Assembly: GCF_002844595.1 (NCBI RefSeq)
Contig: NZ_PJNW01000015.1
Location: forward strand, 40,503-104,502
Source of the DNA: Pleomorphomonas diazotrophica
GTDB lineage: Bacteria; Pseudomonadota; Alphaproteobacteria; Rhizobiales; Pleomorphomonadaceae
Direction of reading: 5' to 3'
Length of the DNA: 64,000 bases
This document shows, in pieces, positions 1-8,665 of this stretch; the stretch's first letter is position 1; each line of letters opens with the position of its first letter. The position numbers and the translations under genes were made by a program. Under the pieces are notes generated by a model that searched no databases, was not told the origin of the DNA, and saw only the letters and a program-made list of their open reading frames with translations.

Positions 1-54
1 GCTCACCGCGCCCAGAATGAGGTGAACCTGTTGATCGAGCCGATAGAAGCTCAT
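1..54 (-). CDS. possible 5' end of a gene leaving the window
   Basis: Reading leftward from an ATG at 52-54 gives 18 open codons (starting MSFYRLDQQV) that run off the window. No convincing ribosome binding site precedes it, and a second reading frame is also open here. I do not recognise the product. From 55 to 230 I see no gene. Confidence 0.2.
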   Translation of the reverse strand, partial: MSFYRLDQQVHLILGAVS

Positions 55-230
55 GGCGCGTCATCCAGCGGACAACCGTTTTCGCCAAGACGTGGAGCCG
101 TCCCGAGAGGCTCCCTTGCGCGAGATCGGCAATCATACGCCGCCACACGCACGGGCTGAATTTCCAAATACTACTGATGAACTTAGGGATGTAGCACGAA
201 GACAGAGATATCGTGCCTGCCGTCCTCCAC

Positions 231-839
231 TTACTCCGCCGCCACCACCTCGCCCGCCAATATCCGGTCGACGATGGTGGCGAGCTTCTCGTCGATGATG
301 TGGAGATATTCCGTCCAGTCGCTGAACTTGGTCAGCTCGGCCTTGCCGTCGGAGATGCCGCGGAGGCCGAGGAGGGGGACGGCGAATTTCTGTGAGGCGC
401 GCCAGAGGGCGAAGGTTTCCATGTCGACCATGTCGGCATCGACAAGGTCGTAGGCGGCGCCGGAGACGACGTTGCCGCCGGTGGAGAGGCTGGCTTCCGG
501 CACGCCGGGGACGCGGAGCGGCAAGGGTATGACGGCGGGCAGGTCGAGGAGCGGCGTGGTGCCCTTCGGAAAGCCGAGGGGCGAGGCGTCGATGTCGCGA
601 TAGGCGATGGACGTCGCCTGATAGACCTCGGCGTGGCGGAGGCGGCGCGAGCCGGCCGAGCCGAGGCTCACCACCAGCTTCGGCAACTCGCCGCGATGGG
701 CGCGGGCGCTGAGCTCGGCGGTGAGGTTGACGGCCGCCTCCACCGGGCCGACGCCGATCATCACCGGCTTGATGCGCGCCTTGAGCGCCGGGCCGTATTC
801 CTGCTCGGCGGCCATGGCAAACAGCGTCGTCTCGCGCAT
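231..839 (-). CDS. mtnN: 5'-methylthioadenosine/S-adenosylhomocysteine nucleosidase family protein
   Basis: A 202-residue cytoplasmic protein of the nucleoside phosphorylase fold. Members hydrolyse the glycosidic bond of methylthioadenosine or S-adenosylhomocysteine, recycling adenine and thioribose or homocysteine. The N-terminus (MRETTLFAMAAEQEYGP) has the usual strand and glutamate pattern. Near residue 140 is a VDME substrate-binding motif, followed by a GISD segment supplying the catalytic Asp. The start at 839 was chosen over an upstream one because an AGGAG sits just before it and homology begins there. It is slightly short for the family. It is divergent from the secreted-protein gene at 974 and has no obvious operon partner. 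Confidence 0.85.
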   Translation of the reverse strand: MRETTLFAMAAEQEYGPALKARIKPVMIGVGPVEAAVNLTAELSARAHRGELPKLVVSLGSAGSRRLRHAEVYQATSIAYRDIDASPLGFPKGTTPLLDLPAVIPLPLRVPGVPEASLSTGGNVVSGAAYDLVDADMVDMETFALWRASQKFAVPLLGLRGISDGKAELTKFSDWTEYLHIIDEKLATIVDRILAGEVVAAE

Positions 840-973
840 GAGCGCTCCTCTCGAATCCCTGGTCGACGCTGCGACGCTAGCGGAACTTGGCCGGTGCCGC
901 GAGGCAGGAGTGCGCTTTATTGCCTTGCCGCGATGCTCTAGGCTCTTCCGTAGCATCTGCCTCCGGAGGAGCC

Positions 974-1450
974 ATGAAAGCCGTTGCCCTTGCCCTCGCG
1001 GGTCTCGCCGCCCTTGCCACCGCTGCCCGCGCCGAGGACGACCGCATCTGGCTGGGGCTCGACTATGGGGACGGTGCCACGCTGGTCTACGGCATGCCCG
1101 AAAGCGACGACGCGCCGATCGCCTTCGTCTGCGAGCTGCCGGGGCGCGAGCTGATCCTCGACGTGTCGCTCGGCGAGGCCTTCGAGCCGCGCGCGGGCGA
1201 GGTGGCGGTGACGATCACCGCGCCGCCGGTGAAGGGCAGCGTCTCGATGGCCGGCAGCGTCGAGGTCTCCGAGGAGACCGGCGACGTCATCCTGGAGGCG
1301 AAGGGGCGCCTGACGCCGGCGCTGTCGAGCATGCTCTCCAAGGGCAGGGAGCTCACCATCGCCCTGGGCAAGGAGAAGCGGACCTTCCCGCTCACCGGCG
1401 CCAAGGACGGAATGCGGCCGTTTGCGAGCGCCTGCGGCGAGCCGAGCTAG
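974..1450 (+). CDS. small secreted protein of unknown function
   Basis: A 158-residue protein with a clear Sec signal peptide (MKAVALALAGLAALATAARA, cleavage about residue 20), so it is probably periplasmic. The mature part is predicted beta-rich, acidic and has two cysteines. No domain is recognised. The start is fixed by a GGAGG-like site 4 bases upstream and by the signal peptide. It is divergent from the nucleosidase and convergent with the dehydrogenase at 1496. Confidence 0.7.
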   Translation: MKAVALALAGLAALATAARAEDDRIWLGLDYGDGATLVYGMPESDDAPIAFVCELPGRELILDVSLGEAFEPRAGEVAVTITAPPVKGSVSMAGSVEVSEETGDVILEAKGRLTPALSSMLSKGRELTIALGKEKRTFPLTGAKDGMRPFASACGEPS

Positions 1451-1495
1451 TTTGGCCTGCTTCATGAGCCCAAGCTGCCCAGAAGATCGAGGCGC

Positions 1496-2245
1496 TTATC
1501 CCGCCTCTGCCATCAAGGCTTCCGCATCGCGCCCGGCCGCGAGACGAAATGGCGATGCCGGATCGGTGGCGCATCGCCAGATCGCCGCCGCCACGTCGGA
1601 GGCGCGGGTCGTCGGTCCCGAGCGATCGCGCATGTGGGCTACGATGCGCTCGATCATCGGTGCATAGTCGGCGTTGTCGCTGCCCCTGAGATGAGGCAAT
1701 CCATTGGCGCCGAACCGCGTTTCAGGTGCGCTTCCCGGTATGACCAGATGGGTGCGCACGCCGAACGGCTTCACTTCCAGGGCCAGCGTCTCAGTCAGGG
1801 AGTTCACCGCGGCCTTGGTGGCGCGATAGACGCCGACCATGGGCAACGACTTCAGCGTGGTCGACGAGGAGACGTTGATGATGACGCCCGATCGTCGCTG
1901 GCGAAACGATGGCAGCAGTGCCTGGATGATCGCAAGCGTGCCCAGCGTGTTGGTTTCAAACATGGCGCGCGCCACGCCGAATTCGGTCAGTTCGACGGGG
2001 GACGGCACACCGAAACCGGCGTTGTTGACCAGAACGTTGATCGGACCAGCCTCGGCTACCGCGTGAGCGGCGCTAGCCGCATCGGTCACGTCGAGCCGCA
2101 GGAGGCGGAGCCTCTCGGATGCCGGAAACAGCTCGGCATTGAGCGTCCGCATGGTCGCGACCACGTCCCAGCCGCGCTGGAGGAACAGCCGCGCTGTCTC
2201 CAGCCCGAAGCCGGATGAGCAGCCGGTAATGAAGATTGCAGGCAT
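1496..2245 (-). CDS. short-chain dehydrogenase/reductase (SDR), copy 1
   Basis: A 249-residue classical SDR, an NAD(P)H-dependent oxidoreductase of unknown substrate. The cofactor motif TGCSSGFG lies at residues 7-14, NNAG near residue 74, the catalytic Ser in the NVSSS segment near 125, and YRATK (Tyr and Lys) near 139. The gene is divergent from the AraC regulator at 2341, about 95 bp away. An equivalent divergon is at 10711-12541, and its SDR (11771) is clearly paralogous, for example in the shared N-terminal ITGCSSGFGLETA. The AraC protein is the likely regulator, by context. Confidence 0.9.
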   Translation of the reverse strand: MPAIFITGCSSGFGLETARLFLQRGWDVVATMRTLNAELFPASERLRLLRLDVTDAASAAHAVAEAGPINVLVNNAGFGVPSPVELTEFGVARAMFETNTLGTLAIIQALLPSFRQRRSGVIINVSSSTTLKSLPMVGVYRATKAAVNSLTETLALEVKPFGVRTHLVIPGSAPETRFGANGLPHLRGSDNADYAPMIERIVAHMRDRSGPTTRASDVAAAIWRCATDPASPFRLAAGRDAEALMAEAG

Positions 2246-2340
2246 AGGTTTCTCCGCCTCTTGATGCTGAAATCAATCTAGCGGCGTTGACCAGGACGAA
2301 CTATGGTTGAGAGTATTGATTTCTTTTGAAATGGTCCTGC

Positions 2341-3285
2341 ATGAAGATCGACCCGCTTGCCGAAGTCGTCACACTGCTCCAGCCGAGGGCCCGCTTTTCC
2401 AAGCTGATAGAGTGCGGCGGCTCTTGGAGGTTCCGGCGAAAGGGAACGGGCGATCCCTTCTACTGCGCGGTGCTGGAGGGGCAGTGCCGTGTGACGGTCG
2501 ACGGGCAACCGCCCCTGATCTTGCGCGCGGGGGATTTCCTGCTGGTCCCGGCCATGCGCGACCTGATCAAGGAAAGCCTGGACTTGCCGCAGGGCGAGAC
2601 ACCGGAAGAACCGATCGAGATCGGCGAGGGGCGCTTTCGTGTCGGCCGGGAAGACGAGCCGCCAAACCTCTGCATCCAGATCGGGCATTGTTCGTTCGGA
2701 TCGCCCGATGTGGCACTGCTCGTGCCGCTGCTTCCGCGTCTTGTCCTGGCGCGCGGGGAGCCGCGGCTCGCGACGCTGACGCAATTGGTCGGCGAAGAGA
2801 CCCGCGCACATCGGCCCGCGCGCGAGCTTGTGCTCGAACGGCTGCTGGAGGTGCTGCTGATCGAGGCTTTGCGATGCGGCTGCGAGACAGAAAATGCACC
2901 GCCGGGTCTGGCTCGCGGTCTTGCCGACGATCGCGTTGCGGCAGCGCTGCGCGTCCTCCATGCCCGCCCGGAACGTCCTTGGACGGTCGCTGGGCTCGCT
3001 TCCGAAGCGTCTTTGTCGCGGTCGGCTTTCTTCGCTCGCTTCAGCCGGACGGTGGGCATGCCACCGATGGAATATCTTCTGGCATGGCGAATGGCGTTGG
3101 CCGGACGGCTTCTCCGCGGGCAGGAGCTCAGCTTGGATCAAGTCGCCGAGCGCGTCGGCTACAGTTCATCCAGTTCCTTCAGCGTCGCCTTTGCCCGATA
3201 CGCGGGTTTGTCACCGGCTCGCTATGGCCGGATGTATCTGAATGGCCAGACTGGAGAGCCGGCGCAGCCGCCGTCAACTATCTAG
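2341..3285 (+). CDS. AraC-family transcriptional regulator with cupin sensor, copy 1
   Basis: A 314-residue protein. An N-terminal AraC-type cupin ligand domain (about 1-180, starting MKIDPLAEVVTLLQP) is followed by two helix-turn-helix motifs (about 205-300). The second HTH contains the typical VAERVGYSS...FSVAFARYAGLSPARY pattern. It is divergent from the SDR gene at 1496 and probably controls it. A paralogue sits at 10711-11610 next to a paralogous SDR. The start was placed at the ATG matching the paralogue's N-terminus; an in-frame ATG lies 15 bases upstream. Confidence 0.88.
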   Translation: MKIDPLAEVVTLLQPRARFSKLIECGGSWRFRRKGTGDPFYCAVLEGQCRVTVDGQPPLILRAGDFLLVPAMRDLIKESLDLPQGETPEEPIEIGEGRFRVGREDEPPNLCIQIGHCSFGSPDVALLVPLLPRLVLARGEPRLATLTQLVGEETRAHRPARELVLERLLEVLLIEALRCGCETENAPPGLARGLADDRVAAALRVLHARPERPWTVAGLASEASLSRSAFFARFSRTVGMPPMEYLLAWRMALAGRLLRGQELSLDQVAERVGYSSSSSFSVAFARYAGLSPARYGRMYLNGQTGEPAQPPSTI

Positions 3286-3299
3286 AACTCTGTTTAGGC

Positions 3300-3343
3300 G
3301 CAGTTCCGGACGCAAAACCGGTTTCCACTTTTGCTGGAACTGC
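3300..3343. repeat. hairpin repeat family B, copy 1
   Basis: An inverted repeat with arms GCAGTTCC and GGAACTGC around a conserved centre containing ACGCAAAACCGG and CACTTTTGCT. It lies just after the AraC stop codon. Two more copies are at 4411 and 11703. The rest of the 3286-3590 gap holds no gene that I can see. Confidence 0.85.
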
Positions 3344-3590
3344 TCTAGCGGCCGTCCCCGTCGCCTACTGGTTACCAGTCCCGGCCCTAAGTGCCGGATG
3401 CTGTTGCCGTCTTGGCGTTTTGCTCTTTTGCAGAAAAAGACGATCCCCTCGCGAAAACGACATCCGCATTTAGGCTGATATACTATTGAGCCACTCCCCA
3501 TTTCTGGAACAGGGATCATACTTCCTAAGTTAATTCATTGTCCGATTAGAACGTATTCAGTCGCGGGCGCTTCAGCCAGAGCGAGACATC

Positions 3591-4391
3591 ATGCCAACCT
3601 TTACCCAACACCAACTGGAAGCCATTGCCGGCGCACTCGGCGATACACCCGGCGGTCTGACCGACGGCGAGATTTCCATTCTGCTCGAGACGGCCAGCAT
3701 TCCCGATGCCGACGCGGGCCTCGAGACGCGGCAGCGCCTCCTCAACGCCTTCGCCGAGGTGCAGACGAGCCGCAACGACCGCACGCATATCCTCGCCTTC
3801 ATCTGCAAGGTGATGCGGCGGGAACGTTTTGCCGAGGAGCCCGAGCGCTTCGAGGCGATGCGCCTCAACGTCAACCAGGCCCTGGCGCTGGCCGGCCTTG
3901 CCATCAGCGAGGATGGCAAGCTCACGGTGATGCGGGCGGAGAACAAGCTCAGCGAGGCGGCGCGGCGGGCGCGGGAACTGCGCGCCGATCTCACCTATCG
4001 CGGCGCCCATCCGGAGGTGATGCGCTACTGCCAGCAGGAACTCCTGGTCGACAACTACATCCACGCCGTGCAGGACGCGGTGAAGGGCGTTGCCGACAAG
4101 ATCCGCCGCCGCACCGGCCTCAACGACGACGGCGCCGACCTGGTCGATCAGGCCTTTGCGGGCGCGCCGCCGCTTCTGGCGATCAACGCGCTGGTGAGCG
4201 AGGGCCATCTGGCCGAGCAGAAGGGCTTTGCCAGCCTGCTGAAGGGCTTGCTCGGCCTGTTCCACGACGGGGCCGACGGCGAGCCGAGGCCGCACTGGCA
4301 CATGACCAAGGACGACGCCGAGGATCTGCTCAGCCTCGTCTCACTCCTCCACCGGCGCATCGACGCGGCCAGCACGCCGCAGCTGATGTAG
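3591..4391 (+). CDS. TIGR02391 (Ymh) family protein
   Basis: A 266-residue protein. The C-terminal half (about 140-260) matches the Hypoth_Ymh/TIGR02391 family: QQELLVDNYIHAVQDAVKGV, a segment with LLAINALVSEGH, and DLLSLVSLLHRRIDAA. As I recall, this family has been grouped with HEPN-type domains, many of which are RNases with an R-X4-6-H motif. Here the expected RNP-x-x-H stretch reads EPRPHWH, so a standard motif is not present. The N-terminal half is helical and unassigned. It is a lone gene flanked by family B repeats. Function unknown. Confidence 0.7.
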   Translation: MPTFTQHQLEAIAGALGDTPGGLTDGEISILLETASIPDADAGLETRQRLLNAFAEVQTSRNDRTHILAFICKVMRRERFAEEPERFEAMRLNVNQALALAGLAISEDGKLTVMRAENKLSEAARRARELRADLTYRGAHPEVMRYCQQELLVDNYIHAVQDAVKGVADKIRRRTGLNDDGADLVDQAFAGAPPLLAINALVSEGHLAEQKGFASLLKGLLGLFHDGADGEPRPHWHMTKDDAEDLLSLVSLLHRRIDAASTPQLM

Positions 4392-4410
4392 GGGGTGGAG
4401 CTTTCAAGAC

Positions 4411-4454
4411 GCAACTCCGGACGCAAAACCGGTTCCCACCTTTGCTGGAGTTGC
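4411..4454. repeat. hairpin repeat family B, copy 2 (compensatory variant)
   Basis: Same centre as copy 1, but the arms read GCAACTCC and GGAGTTGC. Two changes in one arm are matched by two in the other, so pairing is kept. It lies between the convergent ends of the Ymh gene and the Rrf2 gene, two bases from the latter's stop codon. Confidence 0.85.
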
Positions 4455-4455
4455 T

Positions 4456-4887
4456 CTAGGCTTGTCCCTTGGCCGTCTCCATGGCGGCGCGGGCGATTTC
4501 GGAGAGCGTGGTGGCGCCGTAGATCTCGACGAGCCGCGCCTCGGCCTCGGCATGGGCGGCGACGAGCACGGCGTTCGACGCCCGCTCCACCGGGCAGGAG
4601 GGGTGATCGCTTGAGGTGGCGGCCGGCAGGATCGGCCCGCCGTCGAGCGCCCGCTGCACGGCGAGCACGGTGATCTCGTCGAGGCTCTTCGCCATCCGCC
4701 AGCCGCCGCCGCGCCCGCCCTCGGAGGCGACGATGCCATGGTCGCGCAGCGCGCCGAGGGTGCGGCGCACCACCACCGGGTTGGTGTTCAGCATCTCGGC
4801 GATGCGCTCGGACGTCTCCCGGCCGCCCAAGAGCGCCATGTGGACGAGCACGTGCAGCATGCGCGCCAGCCGGCCGTCGCTTCGCAT
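4456..4887 (-). CDS. Rrf2-family transcriptional regulator
   Basis: A 143-residue winged-helix regulator (MRSDGRLARMLHVLVHMALLG, then ERIAEMLNTNPVVVRRTLGAL). The GRGGGWRMAKS wing is typical of Rrf2. Many Rrf2 proteins sense through cysteines or Fe-S clusters. Here only one Cys (SSDHPSCPVERA) lies in the sensor region, so a three-cysteine cluster site is absent. The start is set by a GGTGAGG site. It is divergent from the epoxide hydrolase at 4981, with inverted repeats between them; it probably regulates itself and that gene. Confidence 0.88.
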   Translation of the reverse strand: MRSDGRLARMLHVLVHMALLGGRETSERIAEMLNTNPVVVRRTLGALRDHGIVASEGGRGGGWRMAKSLDEITVLAVQRALDGGPILPAATSSDHPSCPVERASNAVLVAAHAEAEARLVEIYGATTLSEIARAAMETAKGQA

Positions 4888-4943
4888 GTCCTCACCTTTC
4901 CGCAACAATTGAAGTTACGCTATATTGACTCCAGGCTCATTCT

Positions 4944-4960
4944 GTAACACCACTTGTTAC
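4944..4960. promoter_or_regulatory. inverted repeat, candidate Rrf2 operator
   Basis: GTAACA and TGTTAC separated by 5 bases, between the divergent Rrf2 and epoxide hydrolase genes and 20 bases before the hydrolase start. A related half-site (GTTAC) lies at about 4914. Binding by the adjacent regulator is inference. Confidence 0.5.
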
Positions 4961-4980
4961 GCAATGAAAGGAGCCACGCC

Positions 4981-5958
4981 ATGCGCGAGACGCTGATCGA
5001 CACGCGGACCATCTCCATGAGCCTCATCGAGGCCGGCGAGGGGCCGCTGGTGCTGCTCTGCCACGGCTTTCCCGAGGGCAAGCGCGCGTGGCGCCATCAG
5101 GTGGCGGCGCTGGCCGCCGCCGGCTACCGGGCGGTGGCGCCCGACATGCGCGGCTATGGCGGCAGCGGCGCCCCCGCCGAGGCCGACCGGTATACCGTGG
5201 TGCATGCGGTGGGCGACATGGTGGCGCTCATGGATGCGCTGGGCGAGGAACGGGCGGTGATCGTCGGCCATGACTGGGGCGCCACCGTCGCCTGGCAGGC
5301 GGCGTTGATGCGGCCCGATCGCTTCCGCGCCGTGGCGGCCTTGGGCGTGCCGATGATGGGCCTGCCGCCGCTGCCGCCCTCCAGGATCTTTCCACAAAGC
5401 GAGGAGGCGCTGTTCTACACGCTCTATTTCAGCGAGCCGGGGCTGGCCGACGCCGAGTTCGCCCTTAACCCGCGCCTGACGCTCCTCAAGATCCTCAACG
5501 CGGCGAGCGGCGAGGCCGGCCCGCGCCTTCAGGGCGACGGCACGCCCAACCCCTTCGGCATGGTGCGGCGGGGAGTGGGCCTTCTCGCCGACCTGCCCGA
5601 GCCGGCGGCGCTGCCGGCCTGGCTGCCCGAGGAAGAGCTCGACCTCCTGGCCGGGGCCTTCTCCGCCACCGGCTTCACCGGCGCGCTCAACTACTATCGC
5701 AACCTCGACCGCAACTACGAACTCCAGCAGGCGATGGCCGGCGCCAAAGTGGAGGTGCCGGCGCTGTTCCTGATCGGCGAGCGCGACACCGGCCTTTCCA
5801 TCCCCGGCATGGCCGACATCATCGCCGCCATGCCCGCCCTGGTGCCCGACCTCCGCGGCTCGCAAGTGATCCCCGACGCCGGCCACTGGCTGCAACAGGA
5901 GCGGCCGGAGGAGGTGACGGACGCGCTGCTCACGTTCATCGAGGGGGTTGAGGGGTAG
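4981..5958 (+). CDS. alpha/beta hydrolase, epoxide hydrolase type
   Basis: A 325-residue alpha/beta hydrolase. HGFP (28-31) forms the oxyanion hole, RGYGGS is at 57-62, and the nucleophile Asp98 is in VGHDWGA. An acid is in GERDTG and the base His in AGHWLQQERP near 307. Asp as nucleophile with the HGxP motif marks epoxide hydrolases, which open epoxides to diols; fluoroacetate or haloalkane dehalogenases are related alternatives. A strong AAAGGAG site fixes the start. It is divergent from the Rrf2 regulator. Confidence 0.85.
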   Translation: MRETLIDTRTISMSLIEAGEGPLVLLCHGFPEGKRAWRHQVAALAAAGYRAVAPDMRGYGGSGAPAEADRYTVVHAVGDMVALMDALGEERAVIVGHDWGATVAWQAALMRPDRFRAVAALGVPMMGLPPLPPSRIFPQSEEALFYTLYFSEPGLADAEFALNPRLTLLKILNAASGEAGPRLQGDGTPNPFGMVRRGVGLLADLPEPAALPAWLPEEELDLLAGAFSATGFTGALNYYRNLDRNYELQQAMAGAKVEVPALFLIGERDTGLSIPGMADIIAAMPALVPDLRGSQVIPDAGHWLQQERPEEVTDALLTFIEGVEG

Positions 5959-5993
5959 GGGAGGTGGAGGGAGCATGATATTAGCCGCTCGCT

Positions 5994-7106
5994 TCACCGC
6001 CTCAGCATCAGCTTATCGAAGTCGGGGTTGGGATCGCTCGTGCAAGCTTTTTGCTTGGCCGTGTTGGCCGCCTTGCCCTCTTCGATCTGTCGGCGAGTGC
6101 CTTGATCGTAGGGCTGCATGGAGAGGGCTTCGGCTTTGTACGTTACCGTATACCCGGAGAGTTCCAGACCGGTGATCTTCCGCAGGTCGTCGGCAATCGC
6201 GTTCAGGTCTCCCTGCCCCTCGCAATGAAACAATCCCTGGACGCAGCTACAATCTGGCGTGGGTGTGTAAGTTCCCTCCCATTCTTTCAGATGGATAAGG
6301 TTGTTGACCTTGGTCCCACTGACGGTCGACCCGGGAGCGTGGGAGCTCAGCACAACGGCCAGCACGTTGTCTTCCGAGGCGATTCTCCAGTCGACTGCCG
6401 CATAGGAGGACAGCCAGAGGATCACCGGCTTGCCTTCCTGTGGCGGTGATAGCTTGAGCGACATGCCTTTGGCGCCGCTTTCATAGATGCCGGCATAATA
6501 GACGTGGGCTGACCTGTCTCCGTTTGTCCTGAAAAACTCCGCAACTTCGGCTTTTGTCCAGGACTTGGCATTGTCCTCTATCGTTACCTTGTACTCGGTC
6601 GTATGCCAGTTGTTGATATATTCGACTTCGATGACGTGCTCGCCTGGAGTGAAGTTGTGCACGAAGCTGGTTTCGTCCGCGTCATCGAACACCATCTCAC
6701 CATCGATGAAGATTCGAGACTTGGCCCAGCCTTGGCTGACGCTGATCTTCTTTGTGGTGGGAGCCGAGTAGTTCAGCCGTCCGACCCAGTAGGCCGCGAA
6801 GTTCGGCGACTCGATGTTATGGAAATCGTTCCAGGCGTAGTTGATCGCAATGCTGTCCACGTTCTCCTGGAAGACGATGGTGCGGGGGTTGCGGCGGTCA
6901 ATATAGATCGCCTTGAATCCATTGGCTGGAACCTGATGAGATGGATTGAGTGCCTTGCCCCAGGTGCTCCTGATCCGGTCGGGCCCGACCACATTGCCGG
7001 CATCACCCACCGTTTGCGCCTGTGCCGAAAGAGCCGAGAACGGGCACGAAGCCCCAAAGGCCAGCGAGAGCAGCAGGGCCAGGGAAAACAGATGACGGGC
7101 ACGCAT
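5994..7106 (-). CDS. secreted protein with PA14-like beta domain
   Basis: A 370-residue protein with a signal peptide (about residues 1-30, ending SALSAQAQ). Residues roughly 60-180 resemble a PA14-type beta-barrel, with segments AAYWVGRLNYSAPTTKKISV and SRIFIDGEMVFDD followed by a conserved E-V-Y pattern. PA14-type domains often bind carbohydrate. The rest is unassigned; CSCVQGLFHC gives a cysteine cluster. It has a lower GC feel than its neighbours. A fragment of repeat family A (left end, about 5966-5998) overlaps its 3' end, which may have supplied the present stop. Function unknown. Confidence 0.65.
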   Translation of the reverse strand: MRARHLFSLALLLSLAFGASCPFSALSAQAQTVGDAGNVVGPDRIRSTWGKALNPSHQVPANGFKAIYIDRRNPRTIVFQENVDSIAINYAWNDFHNIESPNFAAYWVGRLNYSAPTTKKISVSQGWAKSRIFIDGEMVFDDADETSFVHNFTPGEHVIEVEYINNWHTTEYKVTIEDNAKSWTKAEVAEFFRTNGDRSAHVYYAGIYESGAKGMSLKLSPPQEGKPVILWLSSYAAVDWRIASEDNVLAVVLSSHAPGSTVSGTKVNNLIHLKEWEGTYTPTPDCSCVQGLFHCEGQGDLNAIADDLRKITGLELSGYTVTYKAEALSMQPYDQGTRRQIEEGKAANTAKQKACTSDPNPDFDKLMLRR

Positions 7107-7291
7107 CGGATGGCGTCACTTTCACAATGTCGGATGTTACACGTTTAACGCGCAATGCGTTTAGGATTCCTTTTGGTTGCGCGAGTGTGTGTTGCAATTC
7201 CTGGAGGCTGGATCTATCGCTCGACAAGCATCAATCGGTGCGGTGATGACCATCGTTTTCGGTCGTGCAGGGTGCGTATGGGGTGGCGGAA

Positions 7292-7852
7292 ATGACCTCC
7301 ACGACAATCCCGGTTCTCGTGACGCCGACGCTGGACGCCCTTGGCGGCTATGAGGATGCGCTCGCAAGGGGCTGGTCGCCCGACCCGCGGCGCGTGGGCG
7401 ACGCCGCCTATGTCGAGGCCGAACTCGCCGCGCTCAGGAGCGATCGGGCCGGCTATCTTGAGAAGATCCTAAGTGATCCCGCCCCGGCGCGAAGCCCCTC
7501 GCGGGCGGCGCTCGTCAACCACGCCTTCTGGATCTTCGACGGCGAGTTCGCCGGCAAGGCCGACCTCCGCTACATCCCCGCCACCGGCGCCGTGCCCGAC
7601 GACATTCCCGGCCACGTGGGCTTTTCCGTCGTGCCCTGGAAACAGGGGAAAGGATACGCCACGGCGGCGCTCCGGGCGCTGATGAAACTCGCGAGATCCA
7701 AAGGCCTCAAGACGCTGCATATCCTCTGCAACATCGAAAACATGGGCTCAAGGATCGTCATCGAGCGGGTGGGCGGCAAGCCATACCACGTGGGGCAGCA
7801 CCCGTCGGATCTTCCGGAGCAGTGGAAGGCGTATTATCGGGTGAGGTTGTGA
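7292..7852 (+). CDS. GNAT-family N-acetyltransferase
   Basis: A 186-residue protein with the acetyl-CoA-binding motif of GNAT enzymes (VVPWKQGKGYATAALRALM, residues about 115-133) preceded by a GHVGFSV strand. The acceptor substrate is not predictable. The start at 7292 was chosen because homology begins at MTSTTIP; an upstream in-frame start at 7265 is possible. It stands alone between divergent and convergent neighbours. Confidence 0.8.
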   Translation: MTSTTIPVLVTPTLDALGGYEDALARGWSPDPRRVGDAAYVEAELAALRSDRAGYLEKILSDPAPARSPSRAALVNHAFWIFDGEFAGKADLRYIPATGAVPDDIPGHVGFSVVPWKQGKGYATAALRALMKLARSKGLKTLHILCNIENMGSRIVIERVGGKPYHVGQHPSDLPEQWKAYYRVRL

Positions 7853-7909
7853 GGGGCAAGCTGACCCCTCTTGATGCGCGACGGGTCGATGGGTCGAGGG
7901 ATTGATCGT

Positions 7910-8665
7910 TCAGAGGTTGTATGCGGCGCGAAGCCGCTTAGCGACATCCTGTCGCGTCATGCTCACGTTGAACTGCCGAGGGTCATAATCGGCTTCTGCC
8001 GTGGCCAGCTCGACAAACGCCAGCAAGTCCTTCGCAACCGTTTCAGGCAGATCATAGCTGGCTTCCAAGCTCAAGAGTTGCAGCAGGCGCGCCACATCGT
8101 TGCGATGTTTTTTGATGTTCCTTTCGTCGACCTGGCTACCCGCATCGCGCTTCCGGCGAAGATCGAGCCACGCCAGCGCCTTGAACGGGATGATTGCGGC
8201 CGCGTTGAGTACGGGAATCCCAGCCGCTGCGCTTACCATCGATTTCAGGAAATTGTAGTAATCCTCGTCGAGCAGGATGGCCGACAGGCTTGCGGCCGTG
8301 TCGTCGATGGGGAGGGGTGTAAGATGCGAGCCATCGGCAAGTATCAACCCCTCCGGCGACCGCGAGAACAACTTGAGCATCGCCGGGAAACCTTGGGCTT
8401 TCGGCTTTTGAAAGCGGTATAGGATTTTTCCGCCCTCGCTTTTCTCCTTGATCTCGTATTCTCCCTCCTCGATAAAGCTCCAGAAGCATTCAGCGAAGGC
8501 AGGGTCCAGCGCTTCGACGATCAGTACGATGTCAAGGTCCTTGGTGGCGCGGAAGTCGAGGCCGATCTCGCCCATGATAAGTTCGCAGGCAGCCCCACCG
8601 ATCAGCACATATTGATGTTCATGACCCGCAAAATGGGTGCGGAAACGGTCGATCCCGGTCACCAT
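7910..8665 (-). CDS. nucleotidyltransferase-like toxin candidate (AbiEii-like)
   Basis: A 251-residue protein. The N-terminus (YVLIGGAACELIMGEIGLDF, then RATKDLDIVL) shows the GG...DxD core of DNA polymerase-beta-type nucleotidyltransferases, the fold of AbiEii/MenA toxins. The gene overlaps the end of the winged-helix gene upstream (8659-9675) by 7 bp, the usual order of antitoxin then toxin in type IV systems. The sequence is not close to the AbiEii protein at 40195. Toxicity and the NTP and RNA substrates are inference from fold and context. Confidence 0.65.
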   Translation of the reverse strand: MVTGIDRFRTHFAGHEHQYVLIGGAACELIMGEIGLDFRATKDLDIVLIVEALDPAFAECFWSFIEEGEYEIKEKSEGGKILYRFQKPKAQGFPAMLKLFSRSPEGLILADGSHLTPLPIDDTAASLSAILLDEDYYNFLKSMVSAAAGIPVLNAAAIIPFKALAWLDLRRKRDAGSQVDERNIKKHRNDVARLLQLLSLEASYDLPETVAKDLLAFVELATAEADYDPRQFNVSMTRQDVAKRLRAAYNL

